Part shown: piece after piece, positions 1 to 6,035 of the stretch
Position numbering within the stretch: position 1 is the first letter of the stretch
Layout of the letters: each line of letters opens with the position of its first letter
Made by a program: the position numbers and the translations under genes
Source of the DNA: an uncultured Lachnospiraceae bacterium
GTDB lineage: Bacteria > Bacillota > Clostridia > Lachnospirales > Lachnospiraceae
Reading direction: 5' to 3'
Assembly: GCA_910586955.1 (NCBI GenBank)
Contig: CAJUMM010000099.1
Span: 1-9,588 of the forward strand
Length of the DNA stretch: 9,588 nt
Notes under the pieces: generated by a model
The model's database searches: none
Seen by the model: the letters and a program-made list of their open reading frames with translations, nothing else
What the model was told of the DNA's origin: nothing

Positions 1-146
1 TGTGGCCACAGTTGCCCTGCTTGCCATTTAGCGGAACCCTCGATAAACGCCGCAAGATAGGCTTGCGTCCAGTCCCGTTCTTCTCGGGCCTGCTTGATAG
101 CTAACCCTAATCCGTGAAAATCAAATCGTCTTTCATTTTGGTTCAT
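1..146 (-). CDS. XRE-type helix-turn-helix regulator, N-terminal part (runs off left edge, possibly broken)
   Basis: The reverse strand opens with ATG codons at 152 and 146. An AGGGTG ribosome binding site lies 8 nt before the ATG at 146, so I prefer that start. The reading frame stays open to the window edge. The first ~33 residues (MNQNERRFDFHGLGLAIKQA, then REERDWTQAYLA) match the opening of small XRE/Cro-type repressors carried by Firmicute conjugative elements: a charged leader, then 'aIk.aRe..gwTq..LA', which is helix 1 and the start of helix 2. The residues after that (FIEGSAKWQAGQLWP) do not look like the expected recognition helix and 'IENxGQHPS' segment, so the gene may be interrupted or frameshifted here. 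Only about 48 codons are visible. The family call is moderately sure; the state of the gene is not. Confidence 0.5.
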   Translation of the reverse strand, partial: MNQNERRFDFHGLGLAIKQAREERDWTQAYLAAFIEGSAKWQAGQLWP

Positions 147-239
147 TCTCATATCACCCTATATCATTGTACATTTCGGGTTGATTTATGAGAATGTAAT
201 TAAGTTGGTCAGGTATTTCAAATTGACGGAAGTTTTTTT

Positions 240-1073
240 ATGGCTGAGCCTGCGGTAATGAAACATATTAAACAGATACACAGTAGCAATCTAACACAGC
301 TACTATATTCAGAGTCAAAATATAATACTTTAACCCAAAATCAAAGAGAACTACTTGCTATGTTCTATTCCAAAATATCTGATAAGGATATGGCAAAAAA
401 ACTAAATGTGACAGAGGGCACAATTCGCAGGCAACGCTTTACATTCCGTGAAAAGGCAAAGCAAGCCATTGTAAACATGGGAGGCCTGATTGGCGTAAAA
501 GATCCGGAGGCGCCCTATATTTTGAAAATAAAAGCAAACTGCATCAGCTTGGAAGGATTCTATACCTACGGCGGTTTAAACGGAAGGGATCTGGAATGCC
601 TGGCAGAGGGCCTGTACGAGGGAATTGATGAAAACTGGCTTAGATACCGCATTGGAACCATGGAATATATCGGAGAACGGTTGGAGGAATACGGCATTCC
701 CTATCAGTCACCTGTGGGAGGACACGGGATTTTCCTGGATGCGGCCAAGTTTTACCCTCAGCTTTCCTACAAGGAGTTTCCGGGACAGGTCCTGGCGGTG
801 GAACTCTATAAAGAGTGCGGCCTTCGGGCCTGCGAGATAGGTTCCTATATGATAGGAAATCATCCGGATACGGGAGAGCAGTTAAAGTCTATGAATGAGT
901 TTACGCGCATTGCCATTCCCAGAAGAGTGTATACCCAGAGCCATTATGATATGGTGATCGAGGCGGTTTATGAAGTGTGGAAGCGCCGGGAATCTGTGAA
1001 ACATGGCTACCGGATTGTCTGGGAACCCCCTGTCCTCCGGCATTTCCAGGCGGATTTGGAGCCTGCTGCATAA
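240..1073 (+). CDS. Chimeric ORF: N-terminal HTH regulator segment fused in frame to tryptophanase C-terminus
   Basis: A single open frame of 277 codons joins two unrelated proteins. Residues 1 to about 76 form a sigma-region-4/LuxR-like helix-turn-helix ('LTQNQRELLAMFYSKISDKD', then 'MAKKLNVTEGTIRRQRFTFR'), as found at the front of DUF2087-type regulators of clostridial mobile elements. From about residue 77 (IVNMGGLIGVKD onward) to the end it is the C-terminal domain of tryptophanase. Base composition changes with it: the first part is AT-rich, the second resembles the chromosomal genes downstream. The start at 240 is supported by GGAAG ending 7 nt upstream; Met7 at 258 is an alternative. 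The PLP lysine and most of the PLP-binding domain are absent, so lyase activity is not expected. The HTH lacks its normal C-terminal partner. If translated, it would be a DNA-binding segment with an orphan aminotransferase-fold small domain. Real genomic fusion and assembly join cannot be told apart from sequence alone. Confidence 0.75.
   Translation: MAEPAVMKHIKQIHSSNLTQLLYSESKYNTLTQNQRELLAMFYSKISDKDMAKKLNVTEGTIRRQRFTFREKAKQAIVNMGGLIGVKDPEAPYILKIKANCISLEGFYTYGGLNGRDLECLAEGLYEGIDENWLRYRIGTMEYIGERLEEYGIPYQSPVGGHGIFLDAAKFYPQLSYKEFPGQVLAVELYKECGLRACEIGSYMIGNHPDTGEQLKSMNEFTRIAIPRRVYTQSHYDMVIEAVYEVWKRRESVKHGYRIVWEPPVLRHFQADLEPAA
455..472. other. Recombination junction between accessory regulator DNA and tnaA
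   Basis: Left of this point the codons read as the regulator's 'FREKAKQA'. Right of it they read as the tryptophanase block following its 'KKDA' motif. Both parents probably contain a Lys-codon...GCC stretch here (K-Q-A in one, K-D-A in the other), so a few bases of microhomology could have joined them. The exact breakpoint cannot be placed more closely without the parental sequences. Confidence 0.6.
466..1073 (+). pseudogene. tnaA: Tryptophanase (tnaA) 3' fragment
   Basis: About 200 residues match the C-terminal ~42% of tryptophanase (L-tryptophan to indole, pyruvate and ammonia; a cytosolic PLP tetramer normally ~460-475 aa). Recognisable family blocks, numbered in the 277-aa ORF, are NMGGLIGVKD (79-88), GFYTYGGLNGRDLE (106-119), GGHGIFLDAAKFYP (160-173), ELYKECGLRACEIGSYMIG (188-206), AIPRRVYTQSH (225-235) and EPPVLRHF (262-269), the last with the conserved active-site-region histidine. 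The CEIGS segment has isoleucine where the related tyrosine phenol-lyase has the arginine that binds the phenol hydroxyl, favouring tryptophanase. The fragment begins right after the place where the PLP lysine (SxxKKD motif) should be. No frameshift or stop is seen inside it, so truncation looks recent. Confidence 0.8.
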
Positions 1074-1103
1074 TAGGCCGGTACCCAGGTTCCTGCCAAA
1101 AGG

Positions 1104-1132
1104 TTGTATTATTCTCCAAAAACAGATATAAT
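1104..1132 (+). promoter_or_regulatory. Promoter for the two-component operon
   Basis: TTGTAT at 1104-1109 and a perfect TATAAT at 1127-1132 are separated by 17 bp, in the 99-bp gap between the tryptophanase fragment and the sensor kinase. Predicted transcription start is near 1139, leaving a leader of roughly 33 nt with GGAGAA at 1154-1159 as ribosome binding site. No terminator is seen after the tryptophanase fragment, so read-through is also possible. Confidence 0.6.
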
Positions 1133-1172
1133 GTTGACAATAGCTAGAAGAACGGAGAAATAAAAACCTAAG

Positions 1173-2885
1173 ATGCCGGCAGAGAAGAGTAAATTTCAAA
1201 AGGAATTAGAGAGGCTCGCATCAAAACAGATTATCACAGTCATTGGGATTGGATGTCTGTTTTTTTGCGCTGCCATTTTCGGCAATACCCTGATGGAGCA
1301 GAGGATGAAACAGGAGCGGCACCTGGACGAGGTAACGGGAACTTTCCGGCAGGTCTGCAGTTCCGTCTCTTCCTTCCTCCAGGACGAAGAAAATGTGGAA
1401 GCTTTTTACAGCTGCATGGAAGGGCTGGAAAACGGGAACAGGCTCCAGTACCGGATTACCAAATACAATGTGGACGCTTTGGTGGGAATCAATCTGATTC
1501 TGGCCGGCCCCCAGGGCCAGATTCTCTTTTCCACCTTTCCGGAGGAGGTTTTGAACCTGCACCGGCAGGAATTTAACCAGATTGCAGATGTAAATGCCAA
1601 GGCCCAGGAGGGGAAGGTGTACCGGACCGTGTACTATTTTTCCGGGGAGACCTCCGAGTATGTGCTGATTCATCCCCTGTACCGGGACGGGACTTATCTG
1701 GGCAGTGCGGCGGCCTACTTAAAAGAGAGTGACTGGAACCGGCTGTTCCAGAAATACCAGTATGATATTATCCTGACTTCCGGAAGCGGGGACGTGATTT
1801 ACTGCTCCAACATAAGCTTTACTTCCGGCAGCACCGTCAACAAATACCGGCCCAAGGAGATGGAGCGCTACTGCCAGGTGAATGACAGCCGTTATCTTAC
1901 GGGAAGGCGTTATCTTTCCGAGCAGAATGTTTACCTCTATTCCTTTATCTACCAGCCTGAAAACGGAAGCTATATCCTGATCGGCATCTTGATTATTCTG
2001 GGGCTGGGCCTGGTCTGGATGGTGCTTTTTTTCCATCTTCTCCAGAAAATGGCGGAGAAGACCTCCCAGTCCGTGCGGATGCTGGTGGAGGAGATCCGGC
2101 TGATCCGGAAGAAGGACACGGAGCACGTGATACAGATTGAGACAGGGGACGAGATCGAAGAGATTGCAAGGCAGATCAATATGATGGTGGAAAGCGTCAA
2201 TGAGCTGAACCAGAAAAACCTTTCTCTTCTGGAAATCAACAACCGCATGGAGATTCAGAACCTCCAGGCCCAGATCAATCCCCATTTTATCTACAACACC
2301 CTGGATAATATCCGCTTTCTCATTGTTCAGGACGCCCGGAAGGCGGACGAGCTTATCGGGAGGTTTACCCGGATCCTGCGCTACAGCATCAACAATACCA
2401 AGCAGACCACCTCCCTCCAGGAGGATATGGAGTATATCGAGGATTATCTGGTGATTCAGAAAACCCGCTTTGGGGAGCGCTTTTTGTGCGAGGTGGACAT
2501 AGCTCCGGAGTGCGCCCGGGTTTTGGTTCCCAAACTGCTCTTGCAGCCTTTGATTGAGAACAGCCTGAAATACGGTTTCCGGAAGAAGCCTTCCATCCAT
2601 GTACTTATCCGGGGATGGATGGAGGGAGAATACCTGGTGCTGAAGGTGGAGGACGACGGGCCGGGGCAGCCCAAATCCACCCTGGAGACCTTGATGGGGC
2701 TTCTGCGCTCAGGAGAGATCAATACGGCCCACAACGGTCTCCAGAACATCAACCGGAGGGTGATTCTGGAGTACGGCCATGACAGCGGCTTAAGCCTGGA
2801 GAGCCGGGAGGGCATAGGATTTACCGTGACGATCCGTCTGTGGATGAAAGGGGATGAGGAACATGTACAGCGTTCTATTGGTTGA
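1173..2885 (+). CDS. Membrane sensor histidine kinase, YesM/LytS (His_kinase PF06580) type
   Basis: Autophosphorylating sensor of a two-component system, 570 aa, in the cytoplasmic membrane. A short cytoplasmic N-terminus is followed by TM1 (about 19-40), an extracellular sensor region of ~220 residues (about 42-264, Cache-like in size and layout but not firmly identifiable), and TM2 (about 266-290). A HAMP-like linker and coiled coil (291-360) lead to the kinase core. The phospho-acceptor motif QINPHFIYNTLDNI (367-380) gives His371. The ATPase domain shows the N box LLLQPLIENSLKYGF (455-469, Asn463), the VEDDGPG loop (492-498) and the HNGLQNINRR region (520-529), so the key kinase motifs are present. 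The start at 1173 is the only one that keeps TM1; its GGAGAA site is rather distant (13 nt). The 3' end overlaps the response regulator gene, implying translational coupling. It is the likely partner of that regulator and sensor for the downstream importer; the ligand is unknown. Confidence 0.93.
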   Translation: MPAEKSKFQKELERLASKQIITVIGIGCLFFCAAIFGNTLMEQRMKQERHLDEVTGTFRQVCSSVSSFLQDEENVEAFYSCMEGLENGNRLQYRITKYNVDALVGINLILAGPQGQILFSTFPEEVLNLHRQEFNQIADVNAKAQEGKVYRTVYYFSGETSEYVLIHPLYRDGTYLGSAAAYLKESDWNRLFQKYQYDIILTSGSGDVIYCSNISFTSGSTVNKYRPKEMERYCQVNDSRYLTGRRYLSEQNVYLYSFIYQPENGSYILIGILIILGLGLVWMVLFFHLLQKMAEKTSQSVRMLVEEIRLIRKKDTEHVIQIETGDEIEEIARQINMMVESVNELNQKNLSLLEINNRMEIQNLQAQINPHFIYNTLDNIRFLIVQDARKADELIGRFTRILRYSINNTKQTTSLQEDMEYIEDYLVIQKTRFGERFLCEVDIAPECARVLVPKLLLQPLIENSLKYGFRKKPSIHVLIRGWMEGEYLVLKVEDDGPGQPKSTLETLMGLLRSGEINTAHNGLQNINRRVILEYGHDSGLSLESREGIGFTVTIRLWMKGDEEHVQRSIG

Positions 2886-3639
2886 GGATGAAGAGATTAT
2901 ACGGAAGGGAATCCGCAATTCCATTCCCTGGGAGGAATTTGGCTGCCGGGTCATCGGGGAAGCGGGAAACGGGGAGGAAGGAAAGAAGCTGATTGAGGAG
3001 CTGCGGCCGGACATTGTCATTACGGATATCAACATGCCTCTTTTGGACGGGCTTGCCATGCTGGCCCAGACGAAATTCCAGTACGACTATGCGGCGGTGA
3101 TTCTCACAGGCTACTCGGAGTTTGAGTATGCCAGGGAGGCTATCCGCAACGGGGTTTCCAGCTATGTGCTGAAGCCTCTCAATACGGAGGAGATGAAGGA
3201 GGCTCTGGAGCAGGCCGTCCTGGAGTCTAAAAATATTTATTATCTGCGCCGGAGGAATGAGGCGGCAGGAGAGCCGGGCAGCGTCTCCCTTCTGGAGCAG
3301 GAGCATGAAAAAGAGATCCAGGATCCTCTGGTGGAACAGGTGCTGGCCTATATTGGAGCCAACTACCGGAATAAGATTACCCTTTCGGATCTGGAGCAGA
3401 GCCTCCACTATTCGGAGCGGTATATCAGCCGGCGGTTTCAGAAGGCCCTGGGCACTACCATCATCGAGTACCTGAACCGCTACCGCCTGCAGAAAGCCCT
3501 GGGGCTTTTGAAAGAGGGTAAAGTCCCCCTCTCCGAGGTGGGGTGGGAATGCGGAATCGGTGAGTACAAGTATTTCAACTATGTGTTTAAAAAGTATATG
3601 GGCTGCTCTGCCAAGGAATACCAGGGCAGGATCGGGTGA
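2863..3639 (+). CDS. AraC-type response regulator (REC + HTH_18), YesN-like short form
   Basis: DNA-binding partner of the preceding kinase. The receiver domain spans about residues 1-120 (numbered from 2863). It carries the acidic pair in VEDE (8-9), phospho-acceptor Asp55 in the ITDINMP motif, Thr82 (LTGYSEF) and Lys104 (VLKPL). A linker of ~35 residues leads to a C-terminal AraC/XylS double helix-turn-helix (about 157-256), with the 'LSDLEQSLHYSERYISRRFQ' first helix pair and 'EVGWECGIGEYKYFNYVFKK' second pair. At ~258 aa it lacks the long middle domain of the ~500-aa YesN proteins. I prefer the ATG at 2863 (AGGGG 9 nt upstream) over the in-frame ATG at 2854, which adds MRN and has the G-run directly against it. 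Either start lies inside the kinase gene. It probably activates the importer through the repeats at 3659-3687. Confidence 0.92.
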   Translation: MYSVLLVEDEEIIRKGIRNSIPWEEFGCRVIGEAGNGEEGKKLIEELRPDIVITDINMPLLDGLAMLAQTKFQYDYAAVILTGYSEFEYAREAIRNGVSSYVLKPLNTEEMKEALEQAVLESKNIYYLRRRNEAAGEPGSVSLLEQEHEKEIQDPLVEQVLAYIGANYRNKITLSDLEQSLHYSERYISRRFQKALGTTIIEYLNRYRLQKALGLLKEGKVPLSEVGWECGIGEYKYFNYVFKKYMGCSAKEYQGRIG

Positions 3640-3641
3640 GG

Positions 3642-3675
3642 AAAAATACCGGACAGAATTTGTTCGGTATTTTTT
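3642..3675 (+). terminator. Rho-independent terminator after the two-component operon
   Basis: A 14-bp stem (3642-3655 pairing with 3661-3674, one G-U pair) encloses a 5-nt loop GAATT, and its 3' arm ends in a run of six T (3670-3675). It begins three bases after the response regulator stop codon. The right arm also contains the first copy of the TTTGTTCGG repeat. Confidence 0.85.
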
Positions 3676-3687
3676 CCGTTTGTTCGG
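3659..3687 (+). promoter_or_regulatory. Two 9-bp direct repeats, candidate response-regulator binding sites
   Basis: TTTGTTCGG occurs at 3659-3667 and again at 3679-3687, 20 bp start to start, so both copies lie on nearly the same helix face. The second copy ends 9 bp before the presumed -35 of the importer promoter. AraC-family activators, whose paired helix-turn-helices read direct repeats about two turns apart, commonly bind in this position. That this regulator binds here is an inference. Confidence 0.45.
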
Positions 3688-3696
3688 AAATTTGGG

Positions 3697-3725
3697 TGGA
3701 AAAAGGGGGAGAAACCTTTTATGAT
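3697..3725 (+). promoter_or_regulatory. Probable activator-dependent promoter of the importer operon
   Basis: TATGAT at 3720-3725 is a good -10. The only -35 at 17 bp is TGGAAA (3697-3702), matching TTGACA at 4 of 6 positions. A good -10 with a poor -35 directly downstream of direct repeats fits positive control by the neighbouring response regulator. Predicted start is near 3732. Confidence 0.45.
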
Positions 3726-3737
3726 GATACTATCATC
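3723..3737. promoter_or_regulatory. Perfect 7-1-7 palindrome over the -10/start site, candidate operator
   Basis: GATGATA at 3723-3729, one C, then TATCATC at 3731-3737 form a perfect 15-bp dyad. It overlaps the last three bases of the -10 and the predicted transcription start, where a bound protein would block transcription. The 7-1-7 geometry recalls Fur-family boxes, but the sequence does not match the Fur consensus well, so the binder is unknown. Confidence 0.35.
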
Positions 3738-3745
3738 TTAATTCA

Positions 3746-3768
3746 GCAGCGGCCCTAAGGGCGGCTGC
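3746..3768 (+). promoter_or_regulatory. GC-rich stem-loop in the importer 5' leader
   Basis: GCAGCGGCCC (3746-3755) and GGGCGGCTGC (3759-3768) pair with one internal mismatch around a TAA loop, 11 nt before the AGGAGG ribosome binding site (3780-3785). It has no T-run, so it is not a terminator. It could stabilise the 5' end of an abundant transcript. Confidence 0.4.
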
Positions 3769-3790
3769 GGGACATAAAAAGGAGGAAATT

Positions 3791-4900
3791 ATGATGAAAA
3801 AGAGAAGTTTGGCACTGTTGTTGGCGGCTGTTATGGTAATGGGCCTGGCAGGCTGTGGCAAGAAGGCTGAGGAGCCGGCGGCTCCCGCAGAGACGGAAGC
3901 TCCCGCAGAAGGTGCAGGTGAGGAAGCCGGCGGCGAAGAGAGCGGTTCCGGATCCGAGCAGGTAGGCGGCGAGCTGGTGGTTTACTCCCCCAACTCCGAG
4001 GGACTTATCAATGCCACCATTCCGCTTTTCGAGGAGAAATACGGAATCACCGTTGAGGTAATCCAGGCAGGTACCGGCGAGCTGGTAAAGAGAATTGAGT
4101 CCGAGAAGAACGATCCCTATGCAGACGTTCTCTTTGGCGGATCCTGGTCCCAGATGTATGACAATGAAGATCTCTGGGAGCCGTATGTATCTGCCAACAA
4201 TGACAGCGTGGTAGACGCTTACAAGAATGAGTGCGGTTTTATCACCAGCAACGTACTGGACGGCAGCGTACTCATCGTAAATACGGATCTCATCGGTGAC
4301 ATCGAGATCAACGGCTACGAGGATCTGCTGAATCCGGAGCTGAAGGGCAAGATTGCCACTGCAGACCCGGCCAACTCTTCCTCTGCATTTGCACATCTGA
4401 CCAACATTCTTCTGGCCATGGGCGGTTATGAGGATGAGGCTGCCTGGGAGTTCGTAGAGAAGCTGTTTGAGAATGTTGACGGCAAGATCTTAGAGAGCTC
4501 TTCCGGTGTATACAAGGGAGTGGCCGACGGCGAGTACGTAGTTGGACTTTCCTACGAAGACCCCTGCGCCCAGCTGGTTAAGGACGGAGCGCCTGTGAAG
4601 ATCGTGTACATGGAAGAGGGTACGGTTTATCTGCCCGCATCTGCTACCATTATCAAGGGAGCCAAGAACATGGACAATGCGAAGCTGTTCATGGACTTCA
4701 TCCTGAGCGAAGAGGTACAGAATATCTGGGGAAGCACCCTGACCAACCGTCCGGTTATGAAGGATGCCCAGACCAGCGATTACATGGTTCCCTTCTCTGA
4801 GATCAAGGTAATCGAGGAGGATATTCCCTACGTGAGCACCCATAAGCAGGAGATCGTGGATCACTACACGGAGATCTTTACGGATCTGCAGAGCAAATAG
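3791..4900 (+). CDS. ABC importer solute-binding lipoprotein, 'Fe3+'/AfuA-FbpA-like family
   Basis: Substrate receptor anchored to the outer face of the membrane, 369 aa. A positively charged start and hydrophobic core (residues 1-19) end in the lipobox LAGC, making Cys22 the lipidated residue. A flexible acidic linker rich in Ala, Glu, Gly and Pro (about 23-58) follows, then a two-lobe binding domain (60-369). It opens ELVVYSPNSEGLINATIPLF and carries ADPANSSSAF (191-200), SSSGVYKGVADGEY (236-249), LSYEDPCAQLV (253-263) and a C-terminal AKLFMDFILSEEVQ block (297-310), all typical of the SBP_bac_6-like group often annotated as ferric-iron binding. No adjacent tyrosine pair, the usual iron ligand in FbpA, is present; a lone Tyr255 sits in the corresponding region. 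Ligand is therefore open: ferric iron, or an anion such as a sugar phosphate, as shown for AfuA. AGGAGG at 3780-3785 is 5 nt from ATG 3791 and 8 nt from ATG 3794, so either start is possible. First gene of the importer operon. Confidence 0.9.
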   Translation: MMKKRSLALLLAAVMVMGLAGCGKKAEEPAAPAETEAPAEGAGEEAGGEESGSGSEQVGGELVVYSPNSEGLINATIPLFEEKYGITVEVIQAGTGELVKRIESEKNDPYADVLFGGSWSQMYDNEDLWEPYVSANNDSVVDAYKNECGFITSNVLDGSVLIVNTDLIGDIEINGYEDLLNPELKGKIATADPANSSSAFAHLTNILLAMGGYEDEAAWEFVEKLFENVDGKILESSSGVYKGVADGEYVVGLSYEDPCAQLVKDGAPVKIVYMEEGTVYLPASATIIKGAKNMDNAKLFMDFILSEEVQNIWGSTLTNRPVMKDAQTSDYMVPFSEIKVIEEDIPYVSTHKQEIVDHYTEIFTDLQSK

Positions 4901-4946
4901 AAAAGACAGGTAAATCCTGAAAGCCAGCAAGGTTGTGGAGGATAAC

Positions 4947-6035
4947 ATGAGCAAAATTCTGATTAAAAATGCGGTAAAGAAATATGGCGACAACACCGTG
5001 ATTCCTGATTTAAGCGCCGAGATAGAGGATGGAGAGTTGTTTACCCTCCTGGGACCTTCTGGCTGCGGAAAGACAACATTGCTGCGGATGATTGCGGGAT
5101 TCAACTCTATAGAAGGCGGGGACATCTATTTCAATGATACCCGTATCAATGATATGGATCCCAGTAAGAGAAATATTGGCATGGTTTTCCAAAACTATGC
5201 CATATTTCCCAATCTTTCCGTGCGGAATAATGTGGCCTTCGGACTGAAAAACAGGAAGATTGAAAAAGAGAAAATCAAGACAGAGACAGACAAATACTTA
5301 AACCTGATGCAGATTATGGAGTATGCGGAGCGGATGCCAAGCCAGCTGTCCGGCGGGCAGCAGCAGCGTATCGCCCTGGCCAGGGCCCTTGTAATTACCC
5401 CTGACGTGCTTTTGATGGATGAGCCCTTGTCCAACCTGGACGCCAAGCTCCGGATGGAGATGCGGACAGTTATCCGCCATACCCAGAAGAGCGTGGGCAT
5501 TACCACCGTGTATGTAACCCATGACCAGGAAGAGGCTATGGCTATCAGCGACCGGATTGCCGTTATGAAGGACGGCGTGATCCAGCATATCGGAAAGCCC
5601 AAAGATATTTACCAGAGGCCCAAGAATGTGTTCGTAGCTACCTTTATCGGACGGACCAATATGGTTCCCGCCAGGATTGAAGGCGGAGAGCTGGTATTTG
5701 CCGACGGATACCGGGAGCATATAGACGCCTTGGAGAAAGCGGAAAATCAGGAAGTGCTCTGCTCCATCCGGCCGGAGGAGTTTGTCATCGGCAAGGAAGG
5801 GGGAGAGGGCATCAAGGGTACGGTGAAGGAGTTTGTGTACCTGGGCCTGAATACCCACTACTACATCGATACGGATGCCGGGGAGACGGTAGAAATTATC
5901 GAGGAGTCCTCCCTGGAGGAAGAACTGAAGGAAGGCCAGTCCGTAGTTCTCAAGGTAAAGAAGGAAAAGATCAATGTGTTCAATCAGACGGGGGACTTAA
6001 ACCTGGTAAGGAGCGAGGCCTATGAAAAACAATAA
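4947..6035 (+). CDS. ABC importer ATP-binding subunit (FbpC/PotA-like, with TOBE domain)
   Basis: ATPase that powers the importer, 362 aa, on the inner membrane face. It has a complete nucleotide-binding domain: Walker A GPSGCGKTT (36-44), Q-loop Gln82, signature LSGGQQQRIALARAL (134-148), Walker B VLLMDEP (154-160), D-loop SNLDAKL (162-168) and switch His192. The C-terminal ~125 residues (from FIGRTNMVPARI) match the TOBE-type regulatory domain of the MalK/PotA/FbpC group. The start is ATG 4947 with GGAGG at 4937-4941. The frame also contains a GTG at 4935, but that overlaps the ribosome binding site. No terminator lies in the 46-bp gap after the binding-protein gene, so the genes are probably co-transcribed. 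The 3' end overlaps the permease gene by 14 nt. Confidence 0.95.
   Translation: MSKILIKNAVKKYGDNTVIPDLSAEIEDGELFTLLGPSGCGKTTLLRMIAGFNSIEGGDIYFNDTRINDMDPSKRNIGMVFQNYAIFPNLSVRNNVAFGLKNRKIEKEKIKTETDKYLNLMQIMEYAERMPSQLSGGQQQRIALARALVITPDVLLMDEPLSNLDAKLRMEMRTVIRHTQKSVGITTVYVTHDQEEAMAISDRIAVMKDGVIQHIGKPKDIYQRPKNVFVATFIGRTNMVPARIEGGELVFADGYREHIDALEKAENQEVLCSIRPEEFVIGKEGGEGIKGTVKEFVYLGLNTHYYIDTDAGETVEIIEESSLEEELKEGQSVVLKVKKEKINVFNQTGDLNLVRSEAYEKQ

Noticed and set aside
625..840. 71-codon plus-strand frame inside the tryptophanase fragment
   Set aside because: It is an out-of-frame shadow of a segment with strong tryptophanase similarity.
1134..1139. Perfect TTGACA just after the TATAAT before the kinase gene
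   Set aside because: No acceptable -10 lies 16-18 bp downstream; the TTGTAT/TATAAT pair at 1104-1132 explains the promoter better.
1719..2600. A 293-codon open frame on the minus strand inside the kinase gene
   Set aside because: It lies wholly antisense to a gene with all kinase motifs, has no family resemblance and no ribosome binding site; it follows from codon bias in the real gene.
3723..3737. Fur box
   Set aside because: The dyad has a 7-1-7 layout but aligns poorly with the TGATAATNATTATCA-type consensus, so I call it only an operator candidate.
4935..4946. GTG start adding four residues to the ATPase
   Set aside because: This GTG is part of the ribosome binding site of the ATG at 4947, and the family proteins begin close to that ATG.
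4901..4946. Searched for a terminator or attenuator between binding protein and ATPase genes
   Set aside because: No stable hairpin or T-run is visible, so the genes are treated as one operon.
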